Below are positions 60,117 to 64,000 of a stretch of 64,000 bases of DNA, piece after piece. Origin of the DNA: JAAYHG01 sp012735455. Lineage in GTDB: Bacteria > Bacillota > DTU030 > DUMP01. Under the pieces are notes generated by a model. It saw only the letters and a list, made by a program, of their open reading frames with translations, was not told where the DNA came from and made no database searches. The stretch is taken from positions 211,057 through 275,056 of the forward strand of contig JBMNIX010000002.1 in assembly GCA_050951365.1 (NCBI GenBank). The letters are read 5' to 3'. Made by a program: the position numbers and the translations under genes. Positions within the stretch are counted from its first letter, which is position 1. Every line of letters starts with the position of its first letter.

Positions 60117-60460
60117 TCATTCGTGCTGAGTTTCGATGATTTTGTCAAGGAGTCTTTTGAGCTCTGGTATGTCTTGAGTGACTGTGTGCCATACCTCTGC
60201 CAGGTCAACTCCGAAGTACTCGTGTACTAGAATGTCACGCATTCCCGCAATTTGCTTCCAAGGCACCTCTGGGTGTTTAGCCCTGAACGAAGCAGGGATG
60301 TTTTTGCTGCCTCACCCATAATCTCCAAAGCTTTTCTAGTGGCATAGACTGTTTTAAGGTCCCCGACAAAACTGTCCTGAGTCATTCCACGTGTAAAATC
60401 CTCAATAGCATCTATGGCGGATACTATGTCATCGAAATAATCACGGAAGGTGCGGTTCAC
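60117..60460 (-). pseudogene. HepT-like HEPN toxin, frameshifted
   Basis: The gene begins at ATG 60460 (MNRTFRDYFDDIVSAIDAIEDF), reads correctly to ALEIMGEAAK, then loses frame at a run of five A (60301-60305 on the plus strand as T). One more A restores a normal HepT ending that contains VPWKQIAGMRDILVHEYFGVD with the HEPN RxxxxH active site, and stops at 60117. Without it the frame ends at 60227. HepT is an RNase toxin of the MNT-HEPN pairs, neutralised by AMPylation by its nucleotidyltransferase partner. It overlaps that partner gene by 4 bases. A sequencing or assembly error in the homopolymer is possible. Confidence 0.8.
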
Positions 60461-60747
60461 ACGTATACGACCTCCTTTAAGACGTGCTGACGAATTGCAG
60501 GCTTGAGGGCAGCGGTTGTAACCAAATCCACTTCGGCGCCAAGGAGTTCACTTAAGCTACTCTTAAGCTCGACAAATCTTAGTAGGCCAATAGGTTTTTT
60601 CAGTTCTACTAGGATATCCACATCACTATCTGCTCTTTCTTCTCGGCGAACGTATGAGCCAAATAATCCCATAGAGGTTACACCGTATTTATGCTCGAGA
60701 ACCGGTTTAATGTTTCTGAGAATCGCGATAAGCTCCATGCTATTCAA
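60457..60747 (-). CDS. MntA-like nucleotidyltransferase antitoxin
   Basis: 96 residues. Minimal nucleotidyltransferase: LFGSYVRREERADSDVDILVEL gives the GSxxR...DxD motif (here DVDIL). It AMPylates and disarms HepT in known pairs. TTG 60747 has GAGGTG (minus strand) just upstream; ATG 60738 is an alternative. Overlaps the HepT start by 4 bases, the usual coupled arrangement. Confidence 0.85.
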   Translation of the reverse strand: MNSMELIAILRNIKPVLEHKYGVTSMGLFGSYVRREERADSDVDILVELKKPIGLLRFVELKSSLSELLGAEVDLVTTAALKPAIRQHVLKEVVYV

Positions 60748-60793
60748 TCAGGCACCTCCCAACAACAGTACAGTAATGTCGTACTTATTATGA

Positions 60794-60882
60794 CCAGCCA
60801 CGGGACCAGCCACGGGGACGGTTCTTGTGGCAGGTTCAAATACGTGTCCCCAGATCCTGCGAGGTCTTTTTCAGTTAGTGTC
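60794..60882 (+). repeat. Stray REP-like copy with module B
   Basis: CCAGCCACGGGACC, then a full core (CCAGCCACGGGGACGG, TTCTTGTGG) followed by the same module B as 58941-58989, ending at GTGTC. It lies between the mntA start and the small membrane protein gene and gives the last codon and stop of the latter. Confidence 0.85.
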
Positions 60883-61057
60883 TATTTCTGATCATGCCAC
60901 CGATTAAGCCCAAGAGAGCAAGAATTGTATAATACCCTGCACTGCTGATTTCCTTCCCACTTAATTCAAAAACACCTTTAATAATGAGATGGTCTATACC
61001 GAAGAGTGAAAGAAACCAACCCACAATCAAACCAAAGATGAGGCCACCTAAGAGCAT
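60875..61057 (-). CDS. Small two-helix membrane protein
   Basis: 60 residues: LIFGLIVGWFLSLFGI and TILALLGLIGGMI are two hydrophobic helices. AGGGGTGA precedes ATG 61057 by 8 bases. The final His codon and TAA stop lie inside the stray REP module B, so the C-terminus may have been altered or shortened by the repeat. GlsB/YeaQ/YmgE (transglycosylase-associated) proteins have this layout, with GG...G motifs in the helices, and are the best guess; function unknown. Confidence 0.65.
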   Translation of the reverse strand: MLLGGLIFGLIVGWFLSLFGIDHLIIKGVFELSGKEISSAGYYTILALLGLIGGMIRNRH

Positions 61058-61275
61058 TTCATTATCACCCCTAAAAGATGTCTATGGTTCCATTCGGTAG
61101 CTGGAGTTTGCCAAGGGTCTCTATTACTATCATAACCAATGTATTAGCCGAATTCTAGCGACAACTGGATTAGGACGAGCTACAAGGACGGTCTGGTGGC
61201 TGCTGGCAGTGGATTATAGATGCGCTCACTTGAGCGACGACGAGTGCCTCTTCTTGCGTCAGGGACATCTCTCAT

Positions 61276-61304
61276 TTGGATGGCTGTCACCTGCATGGTA
61301 TAAT
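61276..61304 (+). promoter_or_regulatory. Promoter of the VOC pseudogene
   Basis: TTGGAT (61276-61281), 17 bases, extended TGGTATAAT ending at 61304. Confidence 0.6.
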
Positions 61305-61427
61305 GGTAATAACCGACAAAGCGAGAGTATTCTGGCCGAGCAAGAGCGTTAGAGACCTGGGTTGACCTCCAGGTTACACTGACGTTTCGCCGGTGTAGCC
61401 CAATTGGAACACAAGGAGGCAAAAAGA

Positions 61428-61843
61428 GTGGTTGGTGTTGAAATTGATATGGTGGTTCCAGATAGTCTGGAAGAGCTGGCTCTGTATGAAAGGATCTTTG
61501 AGACGGGCGCATTGAGGTAACCAATCTTGAGAAGGGGCTCAATGAGGCTGTTTTCAACATGTACGGCACACGGTTTCATCTGCTGGACGAGAACGAGGCA
61601 TACATGTTGAAGGCTCCTAAAGCAGGAGATTTTCAATCCATGTGGATCAATGTTCTTGTTCCAGATATTGAAGAAACCTTTAAGAAGGCCATTGCTGCCG
61701 GCTGCAGCGAAATTCAACCTGTTACTGAAGTTAAGGATTTTGGCGTGAGCAATGCGATGTTCTGCGACCCATTTGGTTATCAGTGGATGCTCAGCTTTGA
61801 GGAGCGAATGCGGATTTTCGAGGATAACATGAAAAGGGGGTGA
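61428..61843 (+). pseudogene. VOC/glyoxalase-like gene (PhnB-type), frameshifted
   Basis: AAGGAGG (61413-61419) sits 8 bases before GTG 61428, which opens VVGVEIDMVVPDSLEELALY (normal VOC N-terminus), but the frame hits TAA at 61518-61520 after RIFETGALR. The rest continues in another frame: EVTNLEKGLNEAVFNMYG then TRFHLLDENEAYMLKAP, VLVPDIEETFKKAI and NAMFCDPFGYQWML (metal Glu/His-type fold). Adding one G to the GGG run at about 61505-61507 joins the two (TGRIEVTN). The detectable 94-residue C-terminal frame from 61559 is only half a protein. Confidence 0.8.
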
Positions 61844-61851
61844 CGGCAGCC

Positions 61852-62619
61852 TTGCCCCGGACAGCAAGGGAAAAGAGTGAAAGCGGTATCTATCATGCAA
61901 TCCTGCGCGGCATAAACCGCCAGACGATTTTTGAAGATGACGAAGATGCGAGCAGGTTTCTAGATACTATGGAAGAGTGCCAGAAGAAGAGCGGGTTCAT
62001 GCTATATGCTTATTGCTTGATGGGTAATCATGCGCACTTCTTATTGAGAGAAGCACAGGAAAACCTGGCTGTTATTTTCCGGCGTTTGGGGGCCAGCTAT
62101 GTTTACTGGTATAACTGGAAGTATGATCGCTGCGGCCACCTTTTTCAAGACCGTTACAAAAGCGAACCGGTAGAGGACGACAGGTACTTCTTAGCGGTGT
62201 TGCGGTACATACATCAGAACCCGGTTAAGGCGGGAATAGTGAAAGAACCTGGGGATTATCGTTGGAGCAGTTATGGGGAGTATCTCAAGGGAAGTAAACT
62301 TGTTGAGACGGATTTTGCCTTGAAGCTCCTTAGCAACGAAAAGAAGCGTGCGCTGGAGGCCTTCCAAGACTTTCATGCCAGGGAAGGTCAGGAGAAGTGT
62401 CTGGACATAGATGAAAAAAGAAGGCCTACAGATGCTGAGGCCATCGAGCTAATTAAACGTGTTTGTCGGGTGAAGAACTGTAAAGAAGTAAAGAACCTAG
62501 CCAGAACGCAGTATAGCGAATACTTCCGGCTACTAGTGGAAGAGGGACTATCCGCACGGCAGATAAGCCGCATCACTGGTTTGGGGCGTTGGGCTGTTCT
62601 GAAAGCACTGGAGAATTAA
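61852..62619 (+). CDS. REP-associated tyrosine transposase (RAYT, Y1_Tnp)
   Basis: 255 residues. Y1_Tnp/IS200-like domain (about 1-130): PRTAREKSESGIYHAILRGINRQ at the N-terminus, the HUH motif GNHAHFLL, then RYIHQNPVKAGIV carrying the catalytic Tyr region. RAYTs move or copy REP palindromes and do not sit in a full IS. C-terminal 80 residues end with a helix-turn-helix-like GLSARQISRITGLGRWAVLKAL. TTG 61852 is preferred because the family begins MPRxxR and GGGGGTGA precedes it; GTG 61840 overlaps the VOC stop. The nearby REP-like array is the probable substrate. Confidence 0.9.
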   Translation: MPRTAREKSESGIYHAILRGINRQTIFEDDEDASRFLDTMEECQKKSGFMLYAYCLMGNHAHFLLREAQENLAVIFRRLGASYVYWYNWKYDRCGHLFQDRYKSEPVEDDRYFLAVLRYIHQNPVKAGIVKEPGDYRWSSYGEYLKGSKLVETDFALKLLSNEKKRALEAFQDFHAREGQEKCLDIDEKRRPTDAEAIELIKRVCRVKNCKEVKNLARTQYSEYFRLLVEEGLSARQISRITGLGRWAVLKALEN

Positions 62620-62627
62620 GGGTGTTG

Positions 62628-62645
62628 TGGGGACTGCCACGGGCT
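62628..62645 (+). repeat. REP-like remnant after the RAYT gene
   Basis: GTGGGGACTGCCACGGG resembles the array cores (GGGGAC, CCACGGG) in shortened and rearranged form. Confidence 0.4.
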
Positions 62646-62667
62646 GGAACACAGCATAAGACTCTTA

Positions 62668-62712
62668 GCAAAAAAAGACTATAGAGGGATGGGCGGCCAT
62701 CCCTCTATAGTT
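62668..62712 (-). terminator. Terminator of the M20 gene (minus strand)
   Basis: ACTATAGAGGGATGG and CCATCCCTCTATAGT pair perfectly across GCGG; on the minus strand it is followed by CTTTTTTTGC. Confidence 0.8.
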
Positions 62713-62839
62713 CCGGCCTCATGTTTAGCCTGGGAGGCAGTCATCGGCCGGTGCTGTAAGTATCACCAGGCTAAGAGTAAAGTATGCAGCGAATCAACCA
62801 AGAATAAACCACAAGCACCTTCACGAGACTGAAGCAGGT

Positions 62840-64000
62840 TTAGTTAGTCTTGCCCATGCTGGCCTTCCAGGATTTAAACTCCTCTTTGGCGGCTTGAACC
62901 AGCTCTGGTTTGGAGAGGAGTTCACCGATGGTCCAGGCCATGGAGAGGGCAGCGTCGTAAAGGGCTCTGGTGCCGCTTGGGCTGACTGTGGCCGGAGCGA
63001 ACTCGGGACTGTGGGTGTTGCCCACCTGCTCTTTCGGCCCTAAGGAAATGTAGCCGTGCACGGCCGGCACCACCTGCGAGACATTACCCATGTCGGTGGA
63101 GGCCCGCGGCTTTGGTGGCATGGGGAGAGGATTGCGCCCGAGGGAACGCAGGTTTTCTTCAAGAAGGGCAGCCAAAACAGAATTGTTTACCACTTCCTGG
63201 TACCTGGGTTGGCTGGAATCAAACTCAACAGAGGCTCCTGTAACCAGGCTGGCTGCTTGGCCGCACCGTTTTATTTTGTCAAGGAGTTCATCAAGTTCAC
63301 GGTTCGAGGGCGCACGCACGTGTAGTTTTAGTACCGAGCGAGGGGAGATGACGTTGGGCGCCGGGCCAGATTCTGAGATCATACCGTGTACATAGTGTTC
63401 GGGCTTAAAGTACTGGCGGCAGGCATTGATACAGGTGTAGGCCAGGGTCGCAGCTTCAAAAGCATTGATGCCTTCGTGGGCAGAGCCTGCCGGTTGGGCG
63501 TTTTTGCCGTGGAATATCATATCCAGGGCTTGGACTGCCAGGTTGTGACTGTAGGCGGAGTCGTGGTTGCTGGGGTGGAACATCATGGCCACGTCGATTC
63601 CGTCCAGGAGTCCTGCGTTCACCATGTAGGCTTTGCCGCCACAATCGTTTACGGTAGATGACATCTCTTCAGCCGGCGAACCGTAAACGAAGATGGCACC
63701 GGGGAGATTATCCCAGGCCCGCTTGACTGCGATGGCAGCGCCGGCAGCTGAGGTGGCGATTATGTTGTGCCCGCAGGCATGACCAATGGTGGGGAGAGCG
63801 TCGTACTCGGCAAATACTGCTATGGCGGGATGAGCGTCAGCGGCTCCAAACCTGGCGATAAAGGCTGTCTCTTTTCCGGCTACGCCTGTCGCTACCTCGA
63901 AGCCTTCTTCCCTAAGCAGGGCGGTCAGTTTTTCTACGGCCCGGAATTCCTGAAAACCTAGTTCTGGGTTTTCGTACATCCACTGGTTTAAGGCAAAGAG
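62840..64000 (-). CDS. M20 peptidase (AbgB/PM20D2-like), partial at the right edge
   Basis: Open through the right edge, so the N-terminal start is outside the window; about 386 residues present (ATG 63979 is internal; LFALNQWMYENPELGFQEF reads across it as in the family). AEYDALPTIGHACGHNIIA carries metal ligands, GSPAEEMS the catalytic Glu, HGKNAQPAGSAHEGINAFE the dimer domain. It is similar in layout to the M20 protein at 35746-36927 and also close to aminobenzoyl-glutamate hydrolase. Substrate unknown. Ends in a 15-residue tail FKSWKASMGKTN with a terminator beyond. Confidence 0.88.
   Translation of the reverse strand, partial: LFALNQWMYENPELGFQEFRAVEKLTALLREEGFEVATGVAGKETAFIARFGAADAHPAIAVFAEYDALPTIGHACGHNIIATSAAGAAIAVKRAWDNLPGAIFVYGSPAEEMSSTVNDCGGKAYMVNAGLLDGIDVAMMFHPSNHDSAYSHNLAVQALDMIFHGKNAQPAGSAHEGINAFEAATLAYTCINACRQYFKPEHYVHGMISESGPAPNVISPRSVLKLHVRAPSNRELDELLDKIKRCGQAASLVTGASVEFDSSQPRYQEVVNNSVLAALLEENLRSLGRNPLPMPPKPRASTDMGNVSQVVPAVHGYISLGPKEQVGNTHSPEFAPATVSPSGTRALYDAALSMAWTIGELLSKPELVQAAKEEFKSWKASMGKTN

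Overview
The window looks like the chromosome of a spore-forming, anaerobic, Gram-positive bacterium of the class Clostridia, probably near the Moorella/Thermoanaerobacterales side. Evidence: a gerA-type germinant receptor operon, a YaaH-like spore/wall hydrolase, many S-layer homology (SLH) proteins, RNA polymerase delta next to pyrG, strong purine-rich ribosome binding sites with many GTG/TTG starts, cobalamin and lysine riboswitches, a sigma-54 regulator of cysteine breakdown and an uptake-type [NiFe] hydrogenase. Placement below class is inference.

Layout. 1-3.9 kb: tail of an ApbE flavin transferase, a LUD protein, a His-rich YmaF protein, Hsp20, an FMN-binding lipoprotein, and a coiled-coil plus Gln-rich protein pair. 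3.9-7.7 kb (minus): gerA-B-C type operon. 8-9.2 kb: MFS exporter. 9.2-15 kb (minus): hydrogenase small and large subunits, cytochrome b and maturation protease, then a geranylgeranyl-reductase-like flavoprotein and a UbiA/MenA-like prenyltransferase. 15.1 kb: ferritin-like diiron protein. 15.7-25.3 kb: cobalamin riboswitch followed by an SLH-anchored two-domain protein with the vertebrate transcobalamin/intrinsic-factor layout (alpha/alpha barrel plus DUF4430), a DUF4430 lipoprotein, a complete ECF transporter (T, fused A-A, S), a second SLH alpha/alpha-barrel protein and a CobC-like phosphatase. This looks like a cell-surface corrinoid capture and uptake system and is the most interesting functional unit. 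25.3-31.3 kb: secreted proteins, a LysM/GH18 hydrolase and a class A PBP.

31.5-38.9 kb: DMT transporter, D-aminoacylase-like amidohydrolase, then two separate lysine riboswitches, the first before a YfcC-type transporter (followed by an M20 dipeptidase-like enzyme) and the second before an NhaC-type transporter; together a lysine or lysyl-peptide acquisition locus. 39-41.9 kb: rpoE, an MBL hydrolase, and pyrG with a strong promoter, a promoter-flanking direct repeat and a leader terminator. 41.9-45 kb: sigma-54 activator, sigma-54 promoter and cysteine desulfidase-like gene (CdsR/CdsB arrangement). 45-54.8 kb: Yip1 protein, SLH polysaccharide deacetylase, glycosyltransferase and glycosidase-like genes, aldo/keto reductase and nucleotide-sugar genes (cupin, manC, manB, galU). 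55.1-58.2 kb: probable major S-layer protein with a strong promoter and long leader.

58.3-64 kb is accessory and decaying: a roughly 1.6 kb head-to-tail mosaic array of about 32 REP-like imperfect palindromes, a MntA/HepT toxin-antitoxin pair with a frameshifted toxin, a stray REP copy, a small membrane protein, a frameshifted VOC gene, a REP-associated tyrosine transposase (RAYT) that probably goes with the repeats, and the partial second M20 peptidase. All calls are by eye from the sequence; no database search was run.
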